Shown one piece after another: positions 35,331-46,640 of a stretch of 64,000 bases of DNA. The stretch is taken from positions 97,109,119-97,173,118 of the forward strand of contig CM057834.1 of the NCBI GenBank assembly GCA_030068075.1. Direction: 5' to 3'. Made by a program: the position numbers and the translations under genes. The notes below the pieces were generated by a model. It saw only the letters and a program-made list of their open reading frames with translations, ran no database searches and was not told the DNA's origin. Numbering within the stretch: the first letter of the stretch is position 1; each line of letters opens with the position of its first letter. This DNA comes from Paguma larvata (Eukaryota > Chordata > Mammalia > Carnivora > Viverridae).

Positions 35331-36737
35331 CTTGAATCCAGGTCTCAAGAGAAGGCTTCCAACACGGCACCATTGAGTATCATGATTTGTGGAGGTGTTT
35401 TTGTTTTTGTTTTTGACTCTCTCCTAATGGATTTTGGGAGTCTTTGTGTTAAGAAGAGGAATTTTAGTGCGAGGGGTTTCTCCAATTCCTTCCCTGCCTT
35501 TTCTCTTTTCAGTAAGAGAGGGGAGCACTGGCTAAGAGAGCTGGAAGACCAGCGGGGGGCGGGGGGCGGGGAGAGCAGCCGGCAAGCGCCATCCCATGGC
35601 CCGGAGCCGGCTCATCTCTGCCAATGAAGAGGAGGGCCCAGATTCAGGGGAAGGGCGAGGTGGCCGAGCTTGAAGGAACGGACACCGGAAGGCCAACAGC
35701 CTTTGGCTGGTGGCGCCTCCGAAAATCCGTGTTTGCTCCAGACGGAGACGCCTTTGTTAATTTCGCGATCTTTCCTTCCACCCTGACACATTGATTGCTT
35801 ACTAACTTTTATGTTCGATGTGGTGGAGGCCACTGTAGGCAGCTGCAGAGACAGTACCTTTTTTTTTTTTCCCCAACAAGGAGGACTTACTACCTGTGAA
35901 ATAAACCAAAGTCCCTACAATAGATCGAAGGAACGAGGGCGGGGTTCTCCACAGCAAGGCCCTGTGCGCTCTGAGCGCTGGTCTCCCTGCCGCAGACATG
36001 ACAGGCGCTTTCGCTGCCTCTTGTGCTGCTTTGGGCAGGGTGTCTTTTCTCTACACTCTGGGGATCAACGGCCTTTGGATCTCAATGGGGTGTTGGCCAG
36101 GGGTAGGTTCACTTCCTGGGGCCGCAGTGCTGTGCCTCCGGGCAGCCGTGTGCCCGGCAGAGGCATCTCTGGTCCTGGGTCTCGGGCACAGTCCCTGCTG
36201 CTCCAGCTGGGCTGAGCATCTGGTGTGAGGCCCCCTGGGACCGTTGGGGCAGCTTCTTGGGCCCCAGGCTGGGAGTTGGGTCCTCTCTGGCTCAATAATT
36301 CCAGTAATTCGTCCGGGATCAGTCGGGACCCTGCCAAAAGCCGGGAGGTAGCTGTGGAGCGAAGACAGAGCAGAGAGGAGATGAGCGACAAAGCCGGGGA
36401 TCCACCCAGCGGTGTGGGGGACGACGGTGGGGAGGGGGGGTTGCAGAGGGCAGGTTGCAAGTCGATGGGGCTTGCGGAGGAGACCGAGAAAGGGAGAAGG
36501 GGTTTCGGCTCTTAGCAACGCGTTCTCAAGAGGTGGCTTCAACGTGGTGCTAAGGAAATACGGCTGCAAGATTGTGAGCAAAGAAGTTTCCAGGAGCCAG
36601 AGTTGGGGCGGGGGGGAATCTGTGTGGAAGAGCAGGGCCAAGAGGGGCTAATTTCCTGAAGGGAAACTTTCCATACCTCCAGAACTTTCTAAAAATTAAT
36701 AGACATTCCAGTGCGCAGGGGAGGCGGGCGTTGCAAC
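35331..36737. other. Spacer before the tRNA cluster
   Basis: GC-rich from 35,540. Opposed frames at 36,050-36,650 have no known domain. No repeat recognised. Confidence 0.45.
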
Positions 36738-36763
36738 ACAGGTGAAAAGGTATTCATTAGACA
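36738..36763 (+). promoter_or_regulatory. tRNA-Cys upstream block, copy 1
   Basis: ACAGGTGAAAAGG then TATTCATTAGACA, ending 12 nt before the tRNA. The same block precedes the other five intact genes. Confidence 0.6.
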
Positions 36764-36775
36764 GCTGACAACCCA

Positions 36776-36847
36776 GGGGGTATAGCTCAGGGGTAGAGCA
36801 TTTGACTGCAGATCAAGAGGTCCCCGGTTCAAATCCGGGTGCCCCCT
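36776..36847 (+). tRNA. tRNA-Cys (GCA), copy 1
   Basis: A 72-nt gene with full cloverleaf: 7-bp acceptor (GGGGGTA/TGCCCCC), D arm GCTC/GAGC, anticodon arm TTTGA-CTGCAGA-TCAAG, and T arm CCCGG-TTCAAAT-CCGGG. Discriminator is U, as cysteinyl-tRNA synthetase expects. Anticodon GCA lies at 36808-36810. The A box (TAGCTCAGGGGTAG) and B box (GGTTCAAATCC) are intact. No intron. First of five direct copies. Confidence 0.98.
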
Positions 36848-36855
36848 GACCCAAG

Positions 36856-36859
36856 TTTT
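36856..36859 (+). terminator. Pol III T4 terminator, tRNA copy 1
   Basis: TTTT begins 9 nt after the mature 3' end. Confidence 0.75.
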
Positions 36860-37920
36860 ATGTATCTACACCAGATGGCACCTTCAGGGGAGTGCTTGCT
36901 GTTGGGCTGCCCTGCAGGGGCGGGGAACTTCTCCAGGGCTGACTCAGGCCCCCTGTTAACACTTATCCCTCCCTCGAGCCTTGCAGGGGTCACCTATCCT
37001 GTGGGGAGTCCCACCCCCACTACACATGGCCACCTCTGCTGGTTGGGGGGAGAATGGAGCTTCGACTCCTCTTGTGTGCACCCCATCCCTACCGAGCACG
37101 GGGCTGTGACCACAACGGACCTCCAGGGGTCCAGTCACTCCGCCCCGGGCTGTCTCTACAGGGTGTGGGCACAGGGAGGGGCTGCGGGCCACTTCGCTCC
37201 AGAGGTCCTGTGCCCGCCCCCCGCCCCTCCCCAGCCAAGGCTACTTCCCTGCCCCCTGCCTTCACACAGAGACCCCAGTCGCCTGCCTTGCACGGGGACA
37301 CTGGGAATGCGCTAGGGGACCCCTGCTTTCCTACTGAGCAGCAGAGACAGGCAGGGCCCCCTGGAGCGAGGAAACTGCAACATGATTTCTCAGGACCTGG
37401 TCTCGGGAGTTCTTTAATCCTGGCCGGTGGAAGTTTGGAGGGAGACCGGGAAGGCAGTGGTTTCAGTCCTGCTTCAGTTAGCGCTCTGTCGTGCTCTGTG
37501 CCGGCATCTAGACGGCGGACCAGTTGTCCCTGGAGGGTGTTCGTGTTTCAGGTCAATACACCCCACGTCGCGATCACAGGGCAGGAGGGTGCTTCTAGCC
37601 GATTCGTTCCTGCAAGCTGTGTCCGATTTCAATGTGTCAGCTTCTTGCTCTGTTTTATTCCACTTGAAATTCTTATTCGGGATGTCGGGAGAGCAAAACT
37701 CAGAAGCCAATCCTGCAGAACGCCTTCCGGGTGATTCCGCCCCCCCCCCGGCCCCCAAAACAAGGGAATAATAGTGGTCAATAAAATTCAAGTGTAGCTA
37801 CAATCTGCTAACGTAAAATATTAGCCTACGAGACAAATACTACCGTTTGGTAAGGGGCAAGGCAGTTTCTTTGCACGTTTTGGGTTTTTTTGTTTAATAA
37901 TATTCAATGCTTTAATTTTT
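36860..37920. other. Spacer between tRNA copy 1 and a SINE
   Basis: GC-rich to 37,750 with no recognised repeat. Several overlapping frames but no domain. Confidence 0.45.
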
Positions 37921-38129
37921 TAAAAGTTTTTTTTTAATGTTTATTTATTTTCGAATGAGAGAGATCGTGTGAACGGGGGAGGGAAGGCAGAGAGAGGAGG
38001 ACAGAGGATCTAAAGCAGGCTCTGTGCTGACAGCAGAGAGCCCGACGTGGGGCTCGAACTCACGAACCGTGGATCGTGACCTGAGCTGAAGTCAGATGCT
38101 TAACCTGACTGAGCCACCCTAGGCGCCCC
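37921..38129 (-). mobile_element. Felid CAN-SINE
   Basis: Minus copy with small internal deletions, ending GAGCCACCCTAGGCGCCCC. Confidence 0.92.
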
Positions 38130-39420
38130 TCTTGGCACGTTTTGAAGAGCGTGGGCGGAAGCCGCTGCCTCCTCCAGGAAGCCTCCTAGGCTCTTGCAGA
38201 GCTGCAGGCAGGGGCAATCCAGGAGAAAGAGCATAAGCCGAGGTAGGCCGTGAAGTGCCTCCAGAGGCGACCTAAGTGCCCGGGGACGAGGAACACAGGG
38301 AGTGAGTCGGGGGAGCCCCTAGGGGAGCAGAGGCCAGAGACCGAAGGCCTTTATATTCAGGGCTCAGAATTTGGGTTCAGTCCACCGAAACCCTCCAGAC
38401 TTTTCTTGGCCCCCTTTGCTCCCTGCAGCAACGTTCATCTCTCGTCGGGGTCAGGCCACGGCGCTCCGGGGGAAAAGACACTGGACGGCCCCCCAGACCC
38501 CTTTCCTCTTTCTCCTCTGGAGGGGGGCTGGGCGGTACTATTTAACCGACTTTATTTCCTGAGGGCTCAAGGCGGAAACGTGCCTCTTCCAGCAAGCTGG
38601 GAGGCTCTGGGAAGTTGTATCCATCAGGACTTTACCCGGAGAGACGGTTTGGGACGAGGGCCCGAGAAGGAGGGCAGGAGGGAGAGGAGGGGAGGGAGTT
38701 TGGCACCAGGAGCTCATCTGCCTGAGGCCACAGTGGGCTTTGTCCAGGTTCCAACCTGTGCCGTTGTTATTTGTAGACTTTACAGACTCGGGACTTGGCA
38801 GGTGCAAATGAGCGAGAAGTTCAGAGCCGTCTGTGTGCATGTTAAGCCAGACTGGGGCTCTTAGGCGCTGAGGGGCGCTCGGGCTCTTGGTCCACGCTCA
38901 GCTCCCACACCCTCGCCCAGTCACCTCTCCTCCCCCAGAAGCGATGTCTCTTCCTTTCTTCTCAGAGTAGGCCTGTTCCATTGCTAGGCAGCCCCCTGGC
39001 CCGCCCCCTGGCCCCGGTCCCCAGCGCTGGGGACTTCAGCAGGCCCTCCTCAGCCCCGACACCCCCATCGGCCAGGAGGGAGCGGGGATGGGGAAGCTAG
39101 AACTGCTTCCCCAGAGTGCATTTGGGCTTTTCCAGTATCTAGGAAGTTACTGTTGCCTGGGAGTAAGCTCCCCTTCTGAGAATCTGGTGGGCACGGGCCT
39201 CTACAGCAGGTACCCGGGACAAGGGGTGGTGTGTGCATGTGCGCCAAGGGGGACGTAGGACGGGCCTCTGTCTCACTGAGTTGGAGCAGAATGCTTGGGA
39301 CAAGGTAGGGCCTCTGGGAGCTGTGACCTAATGGACTGATGGTGACGGGAAGGAACAGTTGGCCGGAGACACTGATAAGGGGAAGGGTACAGGGATTGTT
39401 TGTGTTTGTCCATCTCGGCG
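38130..39420. other. Spacer, possible L2 trace at 38,215-38,400
   Basis: GGCCTTTATATTCAGGGCTCAGAATTTGGGTTC resembles the reverse-strand L2 pattern. The rest is unrecognised. Confidence 0.35.
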
Positions 39421-39624
39421 GGGGCGCCCGGGTGGCTCAGTCAGTTGAGTGTCTGACTCTTGATTTTGGTTCAGATTTTGGTTCTTGATTTTGGATTGAG
39501 CCCCTCGTTGGGCTCTGCGGTGACAGCGTGGAGCCTGCTTGGGATTCTCTCTCCCTCCCTCTCTCTCTGCCCCTCCCCCGCTTGCTTGCGTGCTAGCACA
39601 CGCGTTCTCTTTCTCTCAAAAAAA

Positions 39625-39683
<59 letters not shown>
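39421..39683 (+). mobile_element. Old felid CAN-SINE with (GAAA)n tail
   Basis: The body has a local duplication of TTGATTTTGGTTC. The A-rich tail has become about 14 units of GAAA (39,626-39,683). Confidence 0.9.
39626..39683 (+). repeat. (GAAA)n microsatellite
   Basis: About 14 pure units. The flanking A runs show it arose from the SINE tail. Confidence 0.95.
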
Positions 39684-39733
39684 TTAAGCAAAAAAAGAAA
39701 TTGTGGCTTTTGGGTAGAAAATCAAACGCTACA

Positions 39734-39951
39734 GGGGCACCAGGTTGGCTCCGTTGGTTAAGCTTCTGACTTTGGCTCAGGTTCTGATCTCATGATTTGT
39801 GGGTTTGAGCCCTGCATCAGGGTCTCTGCTGCCAGCTCCGGAGCCTGGAGCTTGCTTCAGATTCTGTCTCCCTCTCTCTCTGCCCCTCCCCTGCTCTCTC
39901 TCTCTCTCTCTCTCTCAAAAATAAATAAACATTAAAGTTTTTTTTTTAAAA
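39734..39951 (+). mobile_element. Felid CAN-SINE with 17-bp TSD
   Basis: AGAAAATCAAACGCTAC (39716-39732) versus AGAAAGTCAAACGCTAC (39952-39968), one mismatch. Confidence 0.95.
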
Positions 39952-39968
39952 AGAAAGTCAAACGCTAC

Positions 39969-40559
39969 GGAGACATGAGGCCTTCCCATGGTGGTCGTGC
40001 TGAGACACTGCCTGCGAGACCCCATCTGAGCAGCCAGCCAGCCTCCACCCCTGAGTTCCAAACAATGGAGTCTCTCAGGCTCCACCACGGGCAGGGGACT
40101 TGTGGTAAGAACAAAATGGGAGACGGGTACTTTCATGAGGATCCAGGAGCAGTCGGATAACAGGCCTGTGGAATCGACATCATTAAGAAAGCTTTAGGAC
40201 TCAGGCCTAAGACCCCCTTTCTCCAAGGGGACCTATCTGATACCACTCCTGACCCAACATCTATACGACCTCATTCATAGTTTCCATTCAACCATTATTT
40301 CAACACACACACACTGTATGGTCAACGTATGCTTGTCCATTAGACTTTCTCCTCTGCGTTCGGCTCCTCTGCCCTTCTCTGCGTCTATTATGTTAAGCAT
40401 CTTGAAGATAGAAAATCTGACTGCTCATTACCCCTGTGTGGGCAGAACCGCGGGCCACTGGGTTACCTGTTTATTGGCCAGGAGTGGAGAAAAGCTTCGA
40501 AGATGCTGATTCCTCTCCTGAGAGAGCTATGAAAAACTATTCCATCTGTGAAACAGGAA
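39969..40559. other. Spacer, nothing firm
   Basis: A short (CA)n near 40,302. No gene recognised. Confidence 0.45.
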
Positions 40560-41900
40560 GAGGATGCACTATAGAAAAGAATCAGTTTTAGAACAAGAAA
40601 ACGCTCTTAGAGATCAAAAGAAGTAAAAAAGGCAATAGTCTGAAAAATTAAGTGGTGGTGGTTTCCAAGTAAAACGAAAAGATAAAAGAATAGATAATAA
40701 TAGAGATTACAAATAATAAGGTTAGAAGTTGAAACCAGAAGGTGCAAAAACCAACTAATGAAAGTTCCAGAAAGAGAAAATGTGGAGGGAACATTATACA
40801 AGAAAATTGCCCATAACGAACGGGCATGGGTTTCCATTAGAAAAGACCCTCCAAGAACCTAGAACAAGGATCCTCCCCAAGTATATTATGGTGTAATTAT
40901 AGAATACCAGGACTAAATGGAAGCTCTTAAAAGTTCAAAGAGTGAAAGAATAGGCAATACACAAAGGAAAGGGAATCGCGATGTATTTGATTTTTCGATA
41001 GCAACACGAGGTGCTAGAACACCATAGGAAAAATCCTTTACGATATGAGGGACTATGACTTGTCCATCCAGACTGTTAAGCAAGTCTGTGGGTAGAATTA
41101 CAGACATTTGCGGACATGCAACGTCTTAAAAAATTTACCTACACTAATTTTGTAGTAATTGGAGGAGGGCCTCTGCCAAGATAAGTGAATAAATTAAGGA
41201 ACATTCAAGACTTGGAATCCAGGAAAGCAGGACTCTCAAACAGGAGAGAGAGGTGGAAAGAATGTAGCAGGCTTTCCAGGGCAACCAGACCAGAGGGATC
41301 AGGAAGATGGATGGCTACTGGAAAACAAGAAGAGAAAATGTTAATTATCTGACAGCTTTCACAATGTGGAAAATTGTTTTGAAAGGCACTTTTTGGCTTG
41401 ATTAAAGGTTGTGGTAAATCTTAGATATTCAAAGAAAACTAAGCAGTTGAAACATGAGGCTATCACTAACTTCAGGAAAAACAAAAAGTTCTACCAGAAT
41501 TCTTAGTTCCACTTAGGACTATGAACACTACTAACTGATAATAATGGGAATATTAAACATAGAAACATAGAAAATTATTTAACCCAAAGTCAAGATATAA
41601 TTATAAGCGAACACTGAGGAGGGAAGGAGGCATATAAGTTATAATCCTCATCGTAAAAGTAAGTAGTTGATGTCTAGACTTGGTTAAATTAGATATTGCA
41701 TATTATCAGATATTTACATTATTTAAAATCATGGGGGCAAATAGACTAAAAGAAACAGACAAAGGGTGGACTGTGATCAGTCTCTGGGTAGCAGGAGGGA
41801 GATACAAAGGATTGAGTGTTTTGTAATAAGCTTTAAAAACAGTATTTGGCTTTTAAAAATGATTGCACAAGATATTTCAATAAAGACATCATATTAAAAA
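40560..41900 (+). mobile_element. Probable HAL1/L1 remnant
   Basis: A-rich LINE-like text (AAGTTCCAGAAAGAGAAAATG, AAGAATAGGCAATACACAAAGG, CATTCAAGACTTGGAATCCAGG) in ORF1-type order, without an intact frame. Confidence 0.45.
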
Positions 41901-41919
41901 ACATCCATGTTCTGTGGGT

Positions 41920-41989
41920 GGAGACGTAGCTCAGGATAGAGAAGTTCACTGTAGCTCATGAGTTCCCTGGCTGGAATCCAGAGGCACCG
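41920..41989 (+). pseudogene. tRNA-Cys-derived pseudogene, anticodon position GTA
   Basis: Aligns with the tRNA-Cys genes along its length: GTAGCTCAGGATAGAG (A box and D arm), TTCACTGTAGCTCATGA (anticodon arm), CTGGCTGGAATCCAG (decayed T arm) and a GGCACC end. Acceptor pairing and the B box TTC are damaged, so it is very unlikely to be expressed. Confidence 0.6.
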
Positions 41990-42505
41990 TGTAGTCCTCC
42001 TGTCTCCTTGTCTCCTTGATGCTTCTAGAACAACTCCCTGATCCAGGTCAGGGACTGGAAATTTCACTAATTTCCCCAGCTGCTCCCACCACCACCCTCC
42101 AAGATTAAGAAATAGATGCACACACTGGAAAGACATCTTCAGATGTAAGTACTGCATGTGTCTCCAAAGAGGTTAGGCAAGATCTCTTCACGTTGTTTTG
42201 TGGTGCAGAACAAAAGAAAAACAGACCAGTAGATCCTAAAGGTCCTTCCAGTAGTTAAAGTCGATGCTCTTTCTGGGTGCTGTTGTCACCACAGACTGAA
42301 GAAACCGGGGAGATGCAGGCATCTGAAGAGGTAAGGCTGGGGCCTCTGAGGCCTGGAGGGGGACCTCTCTGGGGTGAGTTTGGGAAGGAATAAATTGCTG
42401 GTTTCATCAGCTCTCTAGAGGCCTGTTTCAGCAGCACAAATATTATCAGCTCTCTAGAGACAAGTAGAAACTCCCAGTGTGTTGTAGGAGTTCGGGTGTG
42501 ACTGT
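41990..42505. other. Spacer before tRNA copy 2
   Basis: No repeat recognised. ATTATCAGCTCTCTAGAG occurs once and its core ATCAGCTCTCTAGAG is repeated 36 bp apart (about 42,407 and 42,447). Confidence 0.4.
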
Positions 42506-42530
42506 GAACGTGAAAGGTGCTTATTAGACA
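42506..42530 (+). promoter_or_regulatory. tRNA-Cys upstream block, copy 2
   Basis: GAACGTGAAAGGTGC then TTATTAGACA, 14 nt before the tRNA. Confidence 0.6.
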
Positions 42531-42544
42531 CCCATACCAAGCAG

Positions 42545-42616
42545 GGGGGTATAGCTCAGGGGTAGAGCATTTGACTGCAGATCAAGAGGTCCCCGGTTCA
42601 AATCCGGGTGCCCCCT
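42545..42616 (+). tRNA. tRNA-Cys (GCA), copy 2
   Basis: Sequence identical to copy 1 across all 72 nt, while the flanks differ outside the upstream block. Anticodon at 42577-42579. Complete A and B boxes. Confidence 0.98.
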
Positions 42617-42626
42617 GCCCTATTGG

Positions 42627-42630
42627 TTTT
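42627..42630 (+). terminator. Pol III T4 terminator, tRNA copy 2
   Basis: TTTT begins 11 nt downstream of the gene. Confidence 0.75.
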
Positions 42631-43526
42631 CCTATTCACAGCTGTCGCCAAGATTCTGATTTCCTCTCACTCGTGCTAATTATGATCCTTCCTAAAATTG
42701 GAAGCCGCAGGTCAGCCTTGCACAATGGTGACCTGGGTGGATCGCCGACACTAAAACTCTGGGTATCCCTCTTCCTCTTGGCATCTAGTCTTCCCCCACC
42801 CCCTTCTGTATATATCTCATTTCTTCAACTCTTTCGGTCTTTAAAGAGAAGGCAAGGGCTCAAGCAGAATTCTGCTTGGCTTTTCCAGGGAAGACCAGAG
42901 TAGATAGAGCAGACATCCCAGGAACAGTCAATGGTAACCTTAAATGATCACCCTCAACCCTCCTTCCCACCGAAGCCAGTTTGGCACAGTGGACCTGTGG
43001 TGACACCTCCGGAGACAAATCCTAGCATCCAGGTTCTCTTCGTGTAGGACAGACATCTCCTCCGGGGACCTGGTTTTTCCCACGCCAAAGCTCACTCCCA
43101 CCCTTGCGTCAACCTTGCGGGTCTAAAGTCTGGCTTGGCTACTCTAACGAGGGAGACAGGAATTCTGCAGTGTTGCTGCTGTAAACCCCAACTATCATAG
43201 CTCTGCAACACTGTCCGAATTAGATTCCATTTCTGTCTTCAGTGAAGGGAGAAAGGCGAGGGGCTGGGAGCCCCGACAGGTGGGTAGTTTTGGAGACAGC
43301 TGGCCAGCTCTTGGGCTAAACCAAAAAAGCAATGGGAAATGGGTTGGGGGGTTCTTCAGGTGCCTTCCCTCCTCTTCTCCCCGCTAATGACCCCTCTAGG
43401 GACTGAGGCTTGGAAAGCTGCGGAGCTGAGGGAGGATGTCTTACCATGAATCAGGTCTGGCAACTTCCGGAAAGTCAGTCCTGGAAGGGGGCGGTGACTT
43501 CGTGTCACAGAGCTGAGTGTTACCAA
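42631..43526. other. Spacer between tRNA copies 2 and 3
   Basis: Unique-looking DNA with no repeat family or gene recognised. The closest tRNA pair in the window (about 0.95 kb apart). Confidence 0.45.
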
Positions 43527-43551
43527 ACAGATGAAAGGTATTAATGATGTA
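43527..43551 (+). promoter_or_regulatory. tRNA-Cys upstream block, copy 3
   Basis: ACAGATGAAAGGTATTAATG then ATGTA, 13 nt before the tRNA. The TTAGACA end has drifted. Confidence 0.55.
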
Positions 43552-43564
43552 ACATTTGTGGCAT

Positions 43565-43636
43565 GGGGGTATAGCTCAGGGGTAGAGCATTTGACTGCAG
43601 ATCAAGAGGTCCCTGGTTCAAATCCAGGTGCCCCCT
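43565..43636 (+). tRNA. tRNA-Cys (GCA), copy 3, T-stem variant
   Basis: Differs from copy 1 at two paired positions of the T stem: CCTGG-TTCAAAT-CCAGG, a compensated C-G to T-A swap. This indicates selection on pairing and supports function. Anticodon at 43597-43599. No T4 run is found within about 40 nt downstream (TTATTTATG is the best). Confidence 0.97.
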
Positions 43637-43939
43637 TATTTATGTGCAAATTCAGATAGTCCTTCCGCCTCCCTCTCCGTCCCCCTCCCCCGCCCCTGCC
43701 CACCTACCATCACGTGCTGCCAGGAGGTGAGGTTGTGCACATACCGTCCATGTACACGCACTGACTCATTGAACATCGACTCTTGGCAGGTGCCAGGCAC
43801 TTTGCCATGCTCTGGTGTTGTGAGGGCAAGTTGTTTCTTGTATACATCTAGAAACAACAGGAAGACCTCGCGAGTTCCCGCGGGATGTCTGGTTTGATTC
43901 TAAGAGTGGCTGCGGCGAGGTAGGGAGTGTCACCCCGGA
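43637..43939. other. Spacer after tRNA copy 3
   Basis: No element recognised. The Pol III stop is unclear here. Confidence 0.4.
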
Positions 43940-44029
43940 CAAGCGGCTCCATCTCTTTTATGCCTCAGATTTTGCATCTGTATAATGGGGGCGATCATAG
44001 TGCCACCTCATAGGGTTTGCTTGTTTGCA

Positions 44030-44064
<35 letters not shown>

Positions 44065-44110
44065 ATTGAAAGCAGTTAATGCTTTAAGGTAAGTGCTGGT
44101 GAGTCTTATT
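43940..44110 (+). repeat. MIR with an internal (TG)n(AG)n insertion
   Basis: TGCCTCAGATTTTGCATCTGTATAATGGGGGCGATCATAGTGCC and CCTCATAGGGTT are MIR, followed by a (TG)10(AG)5 microsatellite and the MIR end. Confidence 0.75.
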
Positions 44111-44115
44111 ATTAC

Positions 44116-44320
44116 TATTTTTAATGTTTATTTATTTTTGAGGGAGAGAGAGAATGAGTGGGGGGAAAGGCAGAGAGAGAGGGAGACACAGAATCTGCAG
44201 CAGGCTCCAGGCTCTGAGCTGTCAGCACACAGCCCGACGCGGGGTTCGAACCCACGAGCTGTGAGATCATGACCTGAGCTGAGGTCGGCCTCTTAACCGA
44301 CTGAGCCCCGCAGGCGCCCC
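44116..44320 (-). mobile_element. Felid CAN-SINE
   Basis: Near-consensus minus copy, ending GAGCCCCGCAGGCGCCCC. Confidence 0.93.
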
Positions 44321-46313
44321 AGTTTTGGACTATTTTGGAGAGTGTCCGCTAAAGGCAATAACTTTGGTCTTAGTGGATGTTGAAACCCCAAGACCAACTT
44401 CCTCTGGAGAAGTTCATAAAACGAGGCCACCAGAGGCGAGGGGGTGGTGCTGGTGTCTCTGTTCCCTGTGAGAGGTGCTGGGGTTGGTATAAGCTGATTC
44501 CCGACGAGGAAGGAGTTCACGGGGGCTTCTTACGCTACTTGGATTTCTTTCCAGTCTCTAAAGAATTGTTCCCACAAAGCCCAATTTATGTAGTGAAAAC
44601 CCCGAAACTCTGTTGGGCTCTTATGGTTTGAACCGACAGTCCCTTTCTGTCCGTGGACTCCCGGATCAGTGAAAGATAAAGACCAGCCTCTGCAGCTTCC
44701 TTTAAACATCAAGGGAACAGAAGGGCATTGAATGGCAGCGGGGCGGCCGCCTGAACTTGCCTGTTCCTCTTGAATCAAAGTGGCCAGCGAGGCCGGGCTC
44801 TGCAGCGCGGACAGAGAAAGGGTGACCTCCTGGTGCTTGGTGAAAACCAAGGGAGTGCAGCAGAACCTCTCCCTGCTGTGTCCTGGATTGCAGGGGGCGG
44901 TGGGGTCGGCAGGGACAGTCGCTGGGGGGGCCTGGGGTGTCTGGGGAGAGCAGGTCAGGGAGGCTGCAGGGCTCAGTGCGCCCTGCTCTTGGTCTCAGCT
45001 TCACGCAGCTGCGGTTCAAGGCCACGCTCCCTCCTCTGAGCCTCACACGCACGCCGTCGACCCCCACCGCACCTCCGGGGATCCTCTTGGCCTGACTTTT
45101 CCCCTCTTTCCTGCACTTTCTCCCATTTCCAAGGCCAAGGAATCGACTGGCTCCTGGAGGCCTTTCGAGACTCTTCGTGGGTGGGAATGAAGGCTGGCGT
45201 CTCGGGCAGATGCCCCGCCCACCTGGGAGACCCGCGACATTGGGAGCCAAAGTGGCCTGGCGCTGACGACGCCGCGGGCTCCTGAGTCAGACACAGAACT
45301 AGCTTCATTCCAGAAGGTTCCTGCTCACCGCTCACCCACTTCCCGAGGGCGAGGGATCTTGACACTTCACAACAGTTCAATGAATAGAATTGCGAGTGAG
45401 TCACTGGCATGAAACGTGACCCAGAGGCCCTCCGTCCGCTGTCCAGTGTCCTAGACCTAAGCCATTATGTCCTGTCACCCAACAGAGGCACGAATGTATC
45501 TTTCCAAGAAGTACCTTGTCCGTGTCGAGGCCCCATCCGTGATTTGCCATCCTGAATGAGCGGGGCTGGCCTGGAGGCAGCAGGCAGCACCCCCCCCCCC
45601 GAAAATGGATCTTTCCGCTGCATGCTCCCCTCCCCCCATCTCTCCCTCTCCCTGGGCGGACAAACCCCAGAGAGCGCTCAGCCCTCCACGAAATTCCGCA
45701 AATGCTTCTGCTGCTGAGCGAGGGGCCGGGCCTGGGGGTCCAGAGGTGAGTGAAATGGAGTCAGGCAGACGCTTTCAGAAGCTCTTCTCATGGGGAGGGG
45801 TGCTTTGCAACATAATAGTGAGGAGGGAGCCTGGCCGCTCCTGGCTTGACCCAGTGAGGCCTCTGCAGCGACCGAGGGGTGGGCTGGGTCCCGAGGGCGA
45901 ATGCCAGGCAGTGGGTGGGAAGCACACGCACTAAGAAACAAACACGCGACGTTTCTGGGGCTGCTTTCTGGATCTCCAAGGTATGGGAGCGCGTGTTCGT
46001 ATGCGCCTGTGGGTGCATGCGGGTGTGTGTGACCGTGCACGCAGGGGTGTGCCTGTGCACCTGGAGGAGAGAACTATGCAGGGGAGAGGGTGGAGGGCAT
46101 GAGACTGCGACCTCAGGTCAGGGGCGGACTTTCAACCGCGGAAAGTCTGTTTGTAAGAGAGGGTTTGGAATTCCGACTTTGTTCTGTGGGTGACAGGGAG
46201 TCCTTCGGGCCGCAAAGGAGCAGTGAGGCCCGTTCCTTGATTTCAGGACGTCACTTAGCAGGCATTGCAGAGAATGTTGACATTGCTGAGTTTGCCAAAA
46301 CACTGTTCTTTAA
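44321..46313. other. Long GC-rich spacer
   Basis: High G+C at 44,700-46,100 with overlapping frames on both strands. None shows a recognisable domain or splice-supported structure. Confidence 0.45.
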
Positions 46314-46316
46314 CTG

Positions 46317-46347
<31 letters not shown>
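46314..46347 (+). repeat. (TTA)n microsatellite
   Basis: About ten TAT/TTA units at the tail side of a minus-strand SINE. It contains the left copy of the SINE's target duplication (CTGGTATTATT). Confidence 0.9.
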
Positions 46348-46348
<1 letters not shown>

Positions 46349-46516
46349 TTACTATTTATTTATTTGAGAGATAGAGAGACAGGGAGAGAGAGACTCCGAA
46401 GCTGGCTCCGCACTGTGAGCCCAGAGCCCGACACGGGGCCCGAACTCACGAACCGTTGAGATCATGACCTGAGCCGAAACCAAGAGGCAGACAAGGCCGA
46501 GCCACCCCAGCGCCCC
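46348..46516 (-). mobile_element. Felid CAN-SINE, shortened
   Basis: CTGGTATTATT occurs at both ends (46314 and 46517). Head GAGCCACCCCAGCGCCCC. Confidence 0.9.
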
Positions 46517-46524
46517 CTGGTATT

Positions 46525-46640
46525 ATTTTTTTGAGCACCTACTATGTGCTAGGACCATGCTGGGCAGTTTATCCGAAGTTACCGTATTTGTCACAAGAAA
46601 TGTCTCGCTATTTAAGATGAGGAAACCGGAGGGAACTGAG
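46525..46640 (-). repeat. MIR fragment
   Basis: TTGAGCACCTACTATGTGCTAGGACCATGCTGGGCAG and TTTAAGATGAGGAAACCGGAGG are reverse-orientation MIR. Confidence 0.75.
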
